A stretch of 64,000 bases of DNA from Nakazawaea peltata (Eukaryota; Ascomycota; Pichiomycetes; Alaninales; Pachysolenaceae): positions 808,468-872,467 of the forward strand of contig BCGQ01000003.1 of NCBI GenBank assembly GCA_001599355.1, in the 5' to 3' direction. The position numbers and the translations under genes are program-made. Numbering within the stretch: position 1 is the first letter of the stretch; each line of letters opens with the position of its first letter. The notes beneath the pieces are model-generated. The model was not told the origin of the DNA. It saw only the letters and a program-made list of their open reading frames with translations, and did no database searches. Shown piece by piece: positions 30,046-39,462 of this stretch.

Positions 30046-31323
30046 ATGCTCCAGACTATAAAAATGGACCCTCAATTTGACACTTTCACCGATAACGTTT
30101 ATGAATCACAATTCCCCTTCCAAGGAGGGAAGAATGATGTGTTTCAACTTGAACCTCAATTATATCTTAGCTCCCAGAAAGAACCTTCATCTTTCAACAA
30201 TTTCTCCATGTTTAAGGACTCTGCATTCAGTTTCAATTCTGGGTCGGCTGCAACTTTAATTCTGGATCTGACTTCTTCGACTGGTTCGTTACTGCTCATT
30301 GATCCGCTTCAACGTACCAATACTCAATCGGCTGTTGCTACACCTTCCACATCCACTGACAACACCCCACCTCCGTTGTCGTCGGCCACTTCTACAAGCA
30401 CTGCTCCTACTACAACCACCACGGAATTCACAGAATTCTTTGACCCGATTGTTTTACAAAATGATGATGTATCATCTCAATTGTATGACTTCACTGCCAC
30501 CACAACAACAACACAAAGTGATCTCTTCCCTCAATATAATTTGGGAATTGAGAATGTCTTCCCAGAATTTGCCTATCCTAATTCATCCAACAGTGCTTTG
30601 GACGTTTCTTCGTCTTCCACAGTAGACTTGAAGTCTGTCTTTGGAGGAATGACGTTCAATGGGATTTCAGCTGCTCCTAACAAGGTGTTCTCCGATACAA
30701 GAAACAACAGTGTATCGTCGTTCTCATCTACCAATAGTTCATTATTGATGGCAGCTCCTTCTATGCTGACTCATTCTAACCTTGTGGATCTGCAACTGAA
30801 ACCTCCAAGCACCGTACTTCCCCAATCTCTGAAAATCAATAGAAAATCGATCTCGCTGGCGTCATCGAGTTCTCTTGATTCAATGGGCATGATGTCTGAC
30901 GGGTCTAACCTTAGAACTATGAGTTCGGGAAACCTCCTGGGAAAACGTCATTCGGATTCTCGTCTTTCCTTAAATGAACTTGCAATTTTCTTACAATTAG
31001 GAACCGATGTCACAGAGACAGCCAAACGTGAACAACAAATTTTAACTATTTTCAAAGAAGAACTCGGATTTGAGCTCGGATTGAAAACTTGGATCCGTGA
31101 TACTTCTCTTGAGAAAAGAGAACAGTTAATTAGAGACTTGACAAGAATCGTAGAAAATCGTTACCACTACGGTTATTCTGAGAGATCTATCGAGGTGATC
31201 GTCAGAAGAGCTAGTTATTATACGATGCAAGGTAGATTAAGAAGAGAACGTAGAAGTGAACAGAAAGTCAGAGCAAGTGACAAGGCACTGCTGAAAAAAA
31301 ATAAGAAGGGTCCGGTGTTTTGA
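30046..31323 (+). CDS. Orphan probable transcription regulator (Ser/Thr/Asn-rich, basic C-terminus)
   Basis: I do not recognise an orthologue. The 425-residue protein has a long Ser/Thr/Pro/Asn-rich N-terminal region (about 1-300, acidic and hydrophobic patches as in activation domains) and a compact, highly charged C-terminal domain at about 310-415: LNELAIFLQLGTDVTETAKREQ, then repeated Arg-rich helices ending RRASYYTMQGRLRRERRSEQK. The layout suggests a sequence-specific DNA-binding protein. A second in-frame ATG is at 30064 (residue 7). The 2.8-kb upstream region and 1.4-kb downstream gap are both unusually large, typical of yeast cell-fate or morphogenesis regulators. Confidence 0.75.
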   Translation: MLQTIKMDPQFDTFTDNVYESQFPFQGGKNDVFQLEPQLYLSSQKEPSSFNNFSMFKDSAFSFNSGSAATLILDLTSSTGSLLLIDPLQRTNTQSAVATPSTSTDNTPPPLSSATSTSTAPTTTTTEFTEFFDPIVLQNDDVSSQLYDFTATTTTTQSDLFPQYNLGIENVFPEFAYPNSSNSALDVSSSSTVDLKSVFGGMTFNGISAAPNKVFSDTRNNSVSSFSSTNSSLLMAAPSMLTHSNLVDLQLKPPSTVLPQSLKINRKSISLASSSSLDSMGMMSDGSNLRTMSSGNLLGKRHSDSRLSLNELAIFLQLGTDVTETAKREQQILTIFKEELGFELGLKTWIRDTSLEKREQLIRDLTRIVENRYHYGYSERSIEVIVRRASYYTMQGRLRRERRSEQKVRASDKALLKKNKKGPVF

Positions 31324-32693
31324 GCTTCTGCTTGAGCTCCTGCCCAAGCTCCCCTGCCTAACCCCCAATTTCCTACCAGGAAAGGAAAAAGTTTGTGTGT
31401 AATCCCAAAAACGTAAGGAAAATTCTTTCCTTTTTTTTGTTTGGCGAAAAAATCCTTATCAGTTTGGTTATCTCTGTTTTTTTTTTTTTGATTTTCATTG
31501 TTGACTCGGAATCGTTATCTTTTGTGTTGATTGATTTATTTGTGCAGTTCTTTCCTATTCAGTTCTATTGCAACGTTAAAATTATGGTCACGGTGCAGTG
31601 ATGAACTGAAGGTCCGTAAACACGGACAGTAAACACTGACCCTTCAGTTCATAGTGTGCTAGTGATTTTTTGAGCTTTTGTCATGCTGTATTTATTTGAT
31701 AGTTCACTTGATTTTTGTTCCCAATTTGATTTATTGACTTTTTATTCAACGTAGAGCCCTCCCTTATCCATGTATAGCAATGCCACAGTATCATGATATT
31801 CAAGCATAGTCTTAACTTGTGTGCAGAAATGTACATGAATTCGGCTCGGGGTTAAACACCGAAAAAAGATATTTTTTCTGGGTTTCGGTCTTTAAAAGTT
31901 GATCGAGTTATTTTATGGTTCCCGAAGCCAAGACCTAATGGAGTGTACGTCGTTTGATCAGACCAAATGATGTGACTATCGAAATCTAGAATGATTTTCT
32001 AAAGAGAAGGACCCTTTGACCCAAATATTTGTCTCTGTTTATAAGTCTTGTGTCATATTCGGCACCTTGGGTGTCTCAAAGCGAGCACCTTTCAACTGCA
32101 CATGCATCAAAATCCTCGAAAATCTTTACAGGTGAGGACCCATTTTCGAGGAAAAAAAGTCTCTCCTATATCAGCTAAGTTTCACCAGCATCTGGATTTA
32201 AGTCAGTACCCTACTTGTCCAATAATCTTCTCTATTGTTGTGTGTTCGATACAAGCACTCCCCTTACCTCTATTCCATGATTTTTTATTACAGCTCTTCT
32301 ATACCCATCCAAGACTCTTCCACGAACAAACCAGAATGATGTCACCAGTACATTCCGCATCCTGTATAATAACAAAGGGCAGATTTGCGCACATTTTCCG
32401 CCCATTTACATTTTTCCAGCTGTGGAGGCATGCTTTGGGACAAATATGTAATTTGAACAAAAAAAATATGTAAAAACATGCAGCTCCATTTCCTCCCTCA
32501 CAATTTATCCTGACTAGAATACTAAGCTTCAAATCTTTGCAAAATTCAAAGCTTAATGGACACGTGGAAAAGCCTAGATTTGTATGGAGAAGAAGCTTAC
32601 TCTGCTCATCTCTCATCCAGGTCACGTGCTTCGACTCCATCTACAAAAAGAACCTTAAATTTAAGTTTTATTCCATCTATATATAGGGCAGAT
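31324..32693. other. 1.37-kb convergent gap with two inverted repeats
   Basis: The stretch holds poly-T runs, the three-armed inverted repeat at 31601-31652 and an imperfect 13-bp inverted repeat at 31852-31864/31883-31895 around an A6/T6 core. TCACGTG occurs near 32621. ORFs here lack ATG starts or look random, and no gene is called. Confidence 0.5.
31601..31652. repeat. 52-nt inverted repeat able to fold as a three-way junction
   Basis: ATGAACTGAAGG (31601-31612) pairs perfectly with CCTTCAGTTCAT (31641-31652). Inside, TCCGT-AAAC-ACGGA (31613-31626) and CAGT-AAAC-ACTG (31627-31638) form two adjacent hairpins with the same AAAC loop. Only two bases (31639-31640) stay unpaired at the junction. 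It lies 278 bp after the stop of the orphan regulator. Confidence 0.9.
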
Positions 32694-33503
32694 TTAAAGC
32701 TCACCTCTGTAGACGTGGTAGGCACTGGCTTGGTTAGAACTGAAGATCAAAGTCTCAGCAATAACAGTGTTCTCCTTTCTACTGACACCGAAGACAATCA
32801 ATTCGGCAATGTCATCAGCATACAATGGAGTAGTGGCCTCGTAAACCTTCTTTGCCTTTTCGGTATCACCCTTGAATCTAACATTGGAGAATTCGGTCTC
32901 GACATTTCCTGGGTCAACTTCAAGAACTCTGATCTTGGTGTTGATCAATTCCTTTCTCAAGGATTGAGTGAAGGCTCTTAAAGCAGACTTGGTGGCACAG
33001 TAGATAGCTCCACCAGGGTAACCATCTCTACCGGCAATAGATCCCAAGTTGACAATAGTACCGGTGTTTCTAGCCTTCATGTCTCTAACGATATATTGAG
33101 TCAAGTTGATCAAACCAATGACATTGGTGGTGAACATACCTTCGATATCTTCCTTTTGAATAGCACCAACATGGTCCAATCCCAAAGCCTTACCAGAATT
33201 GTTGATCAAGACATCGACAGCCTTGAATTCCTCTGGCAAACTGTCCAAGAATTCTTGAGTCTTATCGATCTCGGTGACATCCAAACGAGCAACGTGGACC
33301 TTCAGTTCTGGGTACTCCAGCAAGATCTCAGACTTCAATTGTTCCAACTTGTCAACTCTTCTGGCAGTCAAGATCAACTTGGACTTACCCTTCGAAACGG
33401 CAATGAATTCCTTAGCTGTGGCTTCTCCAATACCAGCGGAGGCACCAGTGATTAAAACAGCCTTACCGGCCAATCTTTCTTCAACTCCAGAGATAAATGT
33501 CAT
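32694..33503 (-). CDS. NADP-dependent 3-hydroxy acid dehydrogenase (YMR226C-type SDR)
   Basis: Classical short-chain dehydrogenase that oxidises L-serine, L-allo-threonine and related 3-hydroxy acids and reduces some carbonyls. Cofactor motif TGASAGIG spans 19-26, with ARR at 47-49 favouring NADP. The NNSG motif (usually NNAG) is at 101-104, with catalytic Ser155, Tyr168 and Lys172 (YCATK). The 269-residue length and C-terminal ASAYHVYRG match S. cerevisiae YMR226C. Codon use looks strongly biased, as in a highly expressed gene. The cytosolic role is inferred from the family. Confidence 0.93.
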   Translation of the reverse strand: MTFISGVEERLAGKAVLITGASAGIGEATAKEFIAVSKGKSKLILTARRVDKLEQLKSEILLEYPELKVHVARLDVTEIDKTQEFLDSLPEEFKAVDVLINNSGKALGLDHVGAIQKEDIEGMFTTNVIGLINLTQYIVRDMKARNTGTIVNLGSIAGRDGYPGGAIYCATKSALRAFTQSLRKELINTKIRVLEVDPGNVETEFSNVRFKGDTEKAKKVYEATTPLYADDIAELIVFGVSRKENTVIAETLIFSSNQASAYHVYRGEL

Positions 33504-33776
33504 CTTCTTCTCTTTACTTTGTTCTTTCTATATGTTTAGATAAAATCAATCGATCTTTCAGATATTTATAGTCAATAATTTTTCACCAAAAGGTCCCTTG
33601 TTTTTAGCCACACTTAGCATAACCCGTCGGCGGCTAGCCGATAACCAAAGACCGGAGTTCGCTCGCCGTTGCTTATCGGTGGGGTCGTGAGAAGGCTACC
33701 AAAAAAAGATATCCGGGTATAAATCCATAATTTAATATTGTGCTAAGAAAGTGAAAAAAGGGGGTTATATACAAAT

Positions 33777-34862
33777 CTAGGCGAGCTGTAACAGCACAGC
33801 CAGGAGAGAAAGAAGAATTAAGACGGAGCTGGCAGCTTTGTTGGTGGCAGCAGATCCGGTAGCCTTAGTAATAGTGGCGTTAGAAGAAGAATTGGATCTC
33901 TTGTTGAGAATTTGTTCGGTGTTGAAGAGCTTGGAAACTTCTCTTTTCTCGTTTCCTGACAAGGAGAAAATTTCAATGTTGGCGGTGGCACCTTGAGAGG
34001 CGGTGACAACACAGAAAGAAGCACCACCAGCACCATCAGAACTATCAGCAGCACTGATTTGGCCAACACCCTTAGAAGGATCAATTTCACAGCTCAATCC
34101 GTTACATTTACTCTCGTCATCACAAGTGATTCTGATACCAAAACTTGGAGTTTTGGAAGAGAAATCGTCTAAATATTTTGGATTCCATCCGATTTTAACA
34201 AAAGTATTCTCGTTGTCATCCATATTGGCACCAGCAACATAAGGAGCCCAGTTACCGTAAGGGTTAGCGGTGGATCCCCAAACACAACCTTCCGAGGTAG
34301 AAACTCCTGGAGGGTTGACGTAGTAATGAGCCAGAGTAGAAGCCCAATAGTCGGTACCTGGAACAGCCAAAGTGGTCGAGTTATCAACTCCACAGTTGGT
34401 AGGAATCAACATCTCTTCATTACCAGGTAAAACAGTTTGACAGAAGGCAACATCGTCACCCAGTTTGTTATTGACTTGGACGGTTCCCTTACCATCCTTA
34501 CAATAGCCCTTGTTTGAAAATGGCTTAGAAACAGTACCGTCATCGTTACAGTACAAACCACCATATTGAGATTGTGGGTAAGTGTAAGAGGTGGCTTCTG
34601 GATCCCATTGTTCCATAAGTTGACCTGGTGGACAAGCATATGGACAGTAATTTCCGGCAGTACAAGCAGTGTCACTGTGAAGAGCCCAACCACCATTGGT
34701 CTTGTCTTTAGTGACAGCTACTAAGCCATCATCGTCTGGGAAAGCACAAGTATTCGAAGATCTCTTATGTTGGTGGTGCTTATGTTGGAATTCGGCAGCA
34801 GCAGCAGTAGATGCCAACAATAAAACACAGTTGGTCAAAATTTGGGGGTTACTGAAAATCAT
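33777..34862 (-). CDS. SUN-family cell-wall protein with GPI-anchor signal
   Basis: SUN proteins (Sun4, Sim1, Uth1, Nca3) are secreted wall proteins acting in septation and beta-glucan remodelling. The first ATG gives 361 residues with a signal peptide (about 1-23), a His-rich stretch and Kex2-type KR at 33-34, then a full Cys-rich SUN domain: CAFPDDDGLV, YCPYACPPGQLMEQWDPEATS, FCQTVLPGNEEMLIPT and NTFVKIGWNPKYL. Unlike the classical S. cerevisiae members, the domain is followed by a Ser/Asn/Thr linker and a hydrophobic C-terminus (about 345-361) preceded by small residues, a GPI-attachment signal. No Ser/Thr-rich N-terminal region is present. It may correspond to the group II SUN proteins. 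Confidence 0.88.
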   Translation of the reverse strand: MIFSNPQILTNCVLLLASTAAAAEFQHKHHQHKRSSNTCAFPDDDGLVAVTKDKTNGGWALHSDTACTAGNYCPYACPPGQLMEQWDPEATSYTYPQSQYGGLYCNDDGTVSKPFSNKGYCKDGKGTVQVNNKLGDDVAFCQTVLPGNEEMLIPTNCGVDNSTTLAVPGTDYWASTLAHYYVNPPGVSTSEGCVWGSTANPYGNWAPYVAGANMDDNENTFVKIGWNPKYLDDFSSKTPSFGIRITCDDESKCNGLSCEIDPSKGVGQISAADSSDGAGGASFCVVTASQGATANIEIFSLSGNEKREVSKLFNTEQILNKRSNSSSNATITKATGSAATNKAASSVLILLSLLAVLLQLA

Positions 34863-35731
34863 TGTAGCTTGAAAATGAAAAGCAAAAAATAAAAGAATGT
34901 GGGCTTTATCTAAAACAAATGAAAGACGGGGGGTTAGATCCGGATAAAGTTGAAACACAAAACTTAATGAACGACAAAGATTGTATCTATTTCAATGATT
35001 CTATAGTACTAACAGGGTCATAGGTATCTGAGGCTTGGGTCGGCTTATATATGATTCGATTAGTATTAGAGGTTGTTGAAAAATTTTCACCTCTATTCTT
35101 AAGGGTCTTTTCTTTTTATGGCTATTCTTTCCCTGTACTATATAGTTATAGTACGTCATGTCGGATATTACTCATGTATAATTCTGGACCACACTCAGAT
35201 TCTCCGCCCAACAGAATCCATGTATGTCGACTTAAAAAGTTCTAGAATACCGAATCCGCCCAAACATCCTAAACTGCTCCTTGCACTCCCCTAACAATTC
35301 GCCTAATAAATTTTCTCCTGGCTATTCCCCAAACTTTATTTCTCTCTATCCAAATCGGGTAACCTAATTCATTGCATTTAAGGTGGGCTATGAAAAAATT
35401 GCACACTATATTTAGGTTTTAAGTTGCTTTTTTTCTTTTTATGCTCTCGTTGGACGACGAAATAATAGGATGATCGACAGTTACACTGCTTGTAGTTACG
35501 GTGCACCGCTCAAAGAGCGGAATCTTCCCCTGTTCGTAAAATCTAAAAATTTTACTCTATTCTGTCGCCTATGGAGAGATTTTTAGCCATCCGATCGGCT
35601 AATACCGGATAATTCGTAATATGCTCAGCCGATCAGATCTGTCAGCGGTACACAGAAAGCTTAGCGCTGGCGAAGAACCTTAACAGGCGCTGAACTGCTG
35701 TTGATTCAGTACCAACAGTCGGATTCTTAAG
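34863..35731. promoter_or_regulatory. SUN-gene upstream region
   Basis: This 869-bp divergent region contains TCCGCCCAAC-type boxes (near 35203 and 35248), a perfect hairpin CCGCTC-AAA-GAGCGG (35506-35520) and CGGATAATTCG/GATCGGCT repeats near 35595-35640. No gene is seen. Confidence 0.45.
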
Positions 35732-36525
35732 ATGAATTTTCCTAAATATGATTGGGGGAGTCTGGCACTCCAACCAATCTCAAATGTGAGTCAAATGCTT
35801 GACCATTTCCTTTCACCCTCTACTAACATTTCAAGATCATCCCCACAAAGAGCGCGTCAGGTCATCAAACCGTGCTTCCCTCTATAGATGGCACCAAATA
35901 TGGTGAGTCAGTACTTATAAAGAGTCTCCAAGGGGTTTCCAACGATAATTGCATAGAGATCCTCGCCAAAGATGAGCGTACTAAGCTGGGATTTTTATTA
36001 GATCTTATTTGTCAAAATATTATTAGAGGGCAAGAAGACCCTGGAGAACACCATTATGCAAAGGGGGTTGTCATATTGATTGATTGTGGTTATAAATGGA
36101 TTGAGGTAGCTCCAATTCCCCAGAACATCTCCTCAGAAAACGATGGCCTCTATCCAAATTCCACTCTACTCAAGATCCTTATAAATATGAACAGCTACAG
36201 TGAAATACCCCTCGAGACTAAGAGAGAAATAGTGAAAAATTTCATTGCAACTGATGCCTTCGATAATAATAAGGCAGAATTCTCTATAGATTCATGCATT
36301 TCCAAGCTAGCAGATGTGCTATCAAATCTCGATAAGTACATCCTCCAATCATCCGCACAGCATAAGATCCCATTGAATTGCATCATCATCGATAATCTTG
36401 ACCTTCTTTATTGGAAGGACAGTTCCAACTTCCATTCTAAAAAGAGAGAATTGAACAAACTTTGTAATCAGGTAAGTGAATTATTCAAATGTACAGTAAT
36501 ACTAAGCAAGGTTGCTCCATCGTAA
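35732..36525 (+). CDS. RecA/Rad51-paralogue-like protein, spliced, possibly Psy3-like
   Basis: Exon 1 runs 35732-35785 (18 codons), an intron 35786-35835 (50 nt: GTGAGT donor, perfect TACTAAC branch point, AAG acceptor), and exon 2 35836-36525, giving 247 residues. The second exon alone has no good ATG, which supports the intron. RKLGFLLDLICQN-like and GVVILIDCGYKW strands, and a late CIIIDNLDLLYW strand (Walker-B-like position), fit a RecA core, but no Walker A P-loop is visible. This, with the size, resembles the Shu-complex subunit Psy3 that assists Rad51 filament assembly. The functional call is tentative. Its stop is 34 bp from the LHP1 stop. Confidence 0.72.
35786..35835 (+). other. Predicted 50-nt intron of the RecA-like gene
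   Basis: Donor GTGAGT at 35786, branch point TACTAAC at 35821-35827 and acceptor AG at 35834-35835, eight bases after the branch point. It is phase 0 and joins an ATG exon to an open frame that otherwise lacks a start. Confidence 0.8.
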
Positions 36526-36559
36526 AATGGAAGATTTATATTATACATACAAATTAGCA

Positions 36560-37243
36560 TTATTTGGATTCAGAAGCTGGAGCCTCGGAAGCTGGAGCAG
36601 CCTCGGTAGCTGGAGCAGCTTCAGCCTTCTTCTCCTCCTTTGGCAGTTCCTCCTTGGATACCTGCTTCTTTTCCTTTCTGTCGTTTCTTCTGTTGTTGTA
36701 TCTCTTGTGTTGCTTTGGCTTAGAAGTCTCTCCCTTCAGTTTTCTCTCAGCATACCAGTCGACTTCCTTTTGGATCAGGATCTCCTTCTCGTCGATCTCC
36801 AATTTTTTAGAAGCAAAAGCTTCAGAAGCCTCAACAGTGGTGAAGGTAACAAAGACCAATCCATTCTTCTTGATTCTAATAGAAGCGATCTCACTGTCCA
36901 GTAATTTCTCTTGCAAGAAATCCAAATTCCAATCCAATGGAACATCCTTCAATACGACAGTCTTGTTGTTCAAGTCTTCCAACAATTTCTTTTTGTCATC
37001 CAAGTCTGGCAATGGAGCTTCTCTCTTAATGACACCATCCTCCAACTTCAATTGCTTGGACTCCTCACTGATGGCTTTCTCAACCTCCTTAGCATCATAT
37101 TTGGCCATACGTTTGAAGGTTAACAAGGTAGCCAAAGGAAGACCACCTTTCTCCTTCAAATTTTCACACATGAACTTGTCATTGACAAGGTTAACATCGC
37201 TGAAGTAAAACTCAACTTGACGAACAATTTCAGAGATCGACAT
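36560..37243 (-). CDS. LHP1: La protein homologue (RNA-binding chaperone)
   Basis: Binds 3' UUU-OH ends of new Pol III transcripts and promotes tRNA maturation. The first ATG gives 227 residues: a La motif at about 1-80 (VRQVEFYFSDVNLVNDKFM at 7-25) and an RRM at about 92-165 (TVVLKDVPLDW, then GLVFVTFTT), followed by a basic Lys/Arg-rich tail (RYNNRRNDRKEKK) and an Ala/Glu/Pro-rich end. It is a little shorter than the S. cerevisiae protein. In S. cerevisiae LHP1 is next to SLC1; here they are about 6 kb apart with POL12 and IST2 between. Confidence 0.95.
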   Translation of the reverse strand: MSISEIVRQVEFYFSDVNLVNDKFMCENLKEKGGLPLATLLTFKRMAKYDAKEVEKAISEESKQLKLEDGVIKREAPLPDLDDKKKLLEDLNNKTVVLKDVPLDWNLDFLQEKLLDSEIASIRIKKNGLVFVTFTTVEASEAFASKKLEIDEKEILIQKEVDWYAERKLKGETSKPKQHKRYNNRRNDRKEKKQVSKEELPKEEKKAEAAPATEAAPASEAPASESK

Positions 37244-37587
37244 CTTATTTATGGTATATTTATTCACCTCTTCTCTTCTCTTCTCTTCTCTTCCCTTCTC
37301 TTTTGTCTATAAAAATTTTCCTATAAAAATTTTTTTGATCTGGATGTAGCCCCTTTATTGCTTCATTAGGAAATTTTATTTGATCTGTTTAGATTTGACA
37401 GCCCCAGTTACTCAATTAGGAAATACATCTAATCGCATTCTCGCGAGAATGATCCCCGCGCAAACCGCACATTATCCCCCGCCATATCCGAACGTATCAC
37501 CCCCAAAGAAACGCGTTGTTTTCATTTCAAATTTTCCATTTATTTCTAGCCACTAAACCACAAGTTATCGCTACCAAATACACGGAA
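37244..37587. promoter_or_regulatory. Divergent LHP1/POL12 promoter with TTCTC microsatellite
   Basis: A TTCTC-type pyrimidine repeat spans about 37268-37304 next to LHP1, followed by two AAAAATTTT boxes (near 37310 and 37325) and two ATTAGGAAAT boxes (near 37367 and 37416). No CGCG MluI-type box (ACGCGT) is seen exactly, but ACGCGTTG occurs near 37511, 77 bp before POL12; ACGCGT is the MBF cell-cycle box expected for a replication gene. Confidence 0.6.
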
Positions 37588-39462
37588 ATGTCAGTGGAAA
37601 CTCAAATCCGTAGTAAGTTCGGAAAAATCGAAGATGAGACCTTCGTGGAAACTTTCCAAAAACTCATGTCCATCTTCGAATTATCAGTCGAGGATTTGTT
37701 CTTAAAATGGGAATCATACAATTTATCACATGAATCAATGGAACCTACAAGTGTGAATTTGACTAAACTTCAGGCGAGTATTCAACTGGGATTGGCTAAG
37801 AAACACTCAGCACCCGCTTCGCTGACCAAATTAAGACCAAAAACCAACATGTCCAGTCCATTCATGAACAACATTATCCCCTCTACTCCTCTTACCAATA
37901 GTAATAAGAAGAGGAGACTTGATTCCACTCCTTTGAAGACTCCTGGTAGTGCAAAAGGGTTACTGACATCTTCTCCATTGGGAAAATTCAATACCCCTTC
38001 CTCTGATATTCGTTCTGTGGACAGTGGCTCGATTTTGGAGACTTTGAATCCTCATTTGGATCAGTCCTCAGGACTCGATTTCGACGATGAGGAAAGAAGA
38101 GTCAAATTAATTGCCAATTTCGACGCTAAAAAATACCAATTCAGAACTATGAGACAAAAATTGTTAGATGCTGCTGATGTTTTAGATGATCAAATCGACT
38201 CGTTCATTCAAATCGTACAAGAACATTACAAGTTCCAAGACGATGAATTTGGTAACCCAGCCGTACAAAGTCAACATGATATAATTGCAGTTGGGCGTAT
38301 TGTACCTGATTCTCCCCTTCTTCCTTCAGATGTCACTTTGAATGAGACTTCATTGTCTTTAGAAACATCCAGAGTCTCGGGTATTGGACAAAGAGTGCCG
38401 TTAAATTTGCAACAACTTTCAGATTTTTCGTTCTTCCCTGGTCAAATTGTATGTTTACGTGGTATAAATCCTACTGGAGAATCATTTATCGTCCATGAGT
38501 CTATTGATATGCCATTATTGGGAGCCCCAATTTCATCTAAAGATGAGATTGAAGAGTTCAACAGTTTGACAAAATCTCAAAATATCAAAGTCATCGTCAC
38601 TTCTGGTCCTTATACTACCAATAAAGATCTCCAATTCGAAGAATTGGATAATTTGGTTGAAAAAATCAATACTGATTTGAAACCTCATATGGTTATTATG
38701 TTAGGACCATTTGTTGATGTCACTCATCCTAAGATTGTAGAAGGTGCTATTGAGATTGAGGGGGTATCCAAACAGCCTCAAACATTAGACGAGGTATTTA
38801 GAACCGTTGTAGCACCTAAATTAAGACAAATCAACAGTAAAATCCAAGTCCTCTTAATCCCTTCCACTAGAGATGCCAATATTAAACACGCACTGTACCC
38901 TCAAGATTCTTTCAGTAAGAAATTATTGCAATTACCAAAGAATTTCAGATGTTTCCCAAACCCTTCATCTTTCCAAATTAATGATCTCCTTGTAGGAGTA
39001 TCACAAGCTGATATTTTCAAGGATTTGAAAGATGTCAACCGTGGTAAATTTGAGAAACAAAATAGATTCGACCGTATTTCCAAGCATGTTATTGAACAAA
39101 GAAGGTATTATCCAGTGTTCCCTGGTGGAATGAAGACCAGGAAATTAAAGACAGCTTCAGGAGATGAAATCATTGAACATATCTCTGGAGCAGATCTCGA
39201 TGTTCCATTCTTGGGATTGGCAGATTTCAGTGATGTGATACCTGATATTCTCATTTTACCATCAGAGATGAGATTCTTTGCTAAGATTGTAAGTAATGTT
39301 CTTGTAATTAATCCTTCCAATTTTATGAGGATGAGTGGGGGTGGAAATTATTGTATTTTGGATATTGCTCCTCCGACTTTCGATAAGCTCACACTGGTTG
39401 GAGAGAATGATTATTTACATAATGTTTGGGATAGAGTAAGGGTTGATATTGTGAAGACATAA
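37588..39462 (+). CDS. POL12: DNA polymerase alpha B subunit Pol12
   Basis: Regulatory subunit of DNA polymerase alpha-primase, which starts replication primers. The first ATG gives 624 residues: N-terminal helical domain (about 1-75), a disordered linker with Cdk-like SP/TP sites (for example SPFMNN, TPLTN, TPLKTP), an OB-like domain and the inactive calcineurin-like phosphoesterase domain with VIVTSGPYTTNKDL and MLGPFVDVTHP, then RYYPVFPGG and the terminal LGLADFSDVIPDILILPSEM block. An ACGCGT box lies about 77 bp upstream, fitting MBF-type S-phase control. It diverges from LHP1. Confidence 0.95.
   Translation: MSVETQIRSKFGKIEDETFVETFQKLMSIFELSVEDLFLKWESYNLSHESMEPTSVNLTKLQASIQLGLAKKHSAPASLTKLRPKTNMSSPFMNNIIPSTPLTNSNKKRRLDSTPLKTPGSAKGLLTSSPLGKFNTPSSDIRSVDSGSILETLNPHLDQSSGLDFDDEERRVKLIANFDAKKYQFRTMRQKLLDAADVLDDQIDSFIQIVQEHYKFQDDEFGNPAVQSQHDIIAVGRIVPDSPLLPSDVTLNETSLSLETSRVSGIGQRVPLNLQQLSDFSFFPGQIVCLRGINPTGESFIVHESIDMPLLGAPISSKDEIEEFNSLTKSQNIKVIVTSGPYTTNKDLQFEELDNLVEKINTDLKPHMVIMLGPFVDVTHPKIVEGAIEIEGVSKQPQTLDEVFRTVVAPKLRQINSKIQVLLIPSTRDANIKHALYPQDSFSKKLLQLPKNFRCFPNPSSFQINDLLVGVSQADIFKDLKDVNRGKFEKQNRFDRISKHVIEQRRYYPVFPGGMKTRKLKTASGDEIIEHISGADLDVPFLGLADFSDVIPDILILPSEMRFFAKIVSNVLVINPSNFMRMSGGGNYCILDIAPPTFDKLTLVGENDYLHNVWDRVRVDIVKT

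Noticed and set aside
32048-32640. Overlapping ORFs on both strands between the orphan regulator and the dehydrogenase
   Set aside because: The forward one lacks an ATG start, both are low-quality sequence without known motifs, and they overlap each other.
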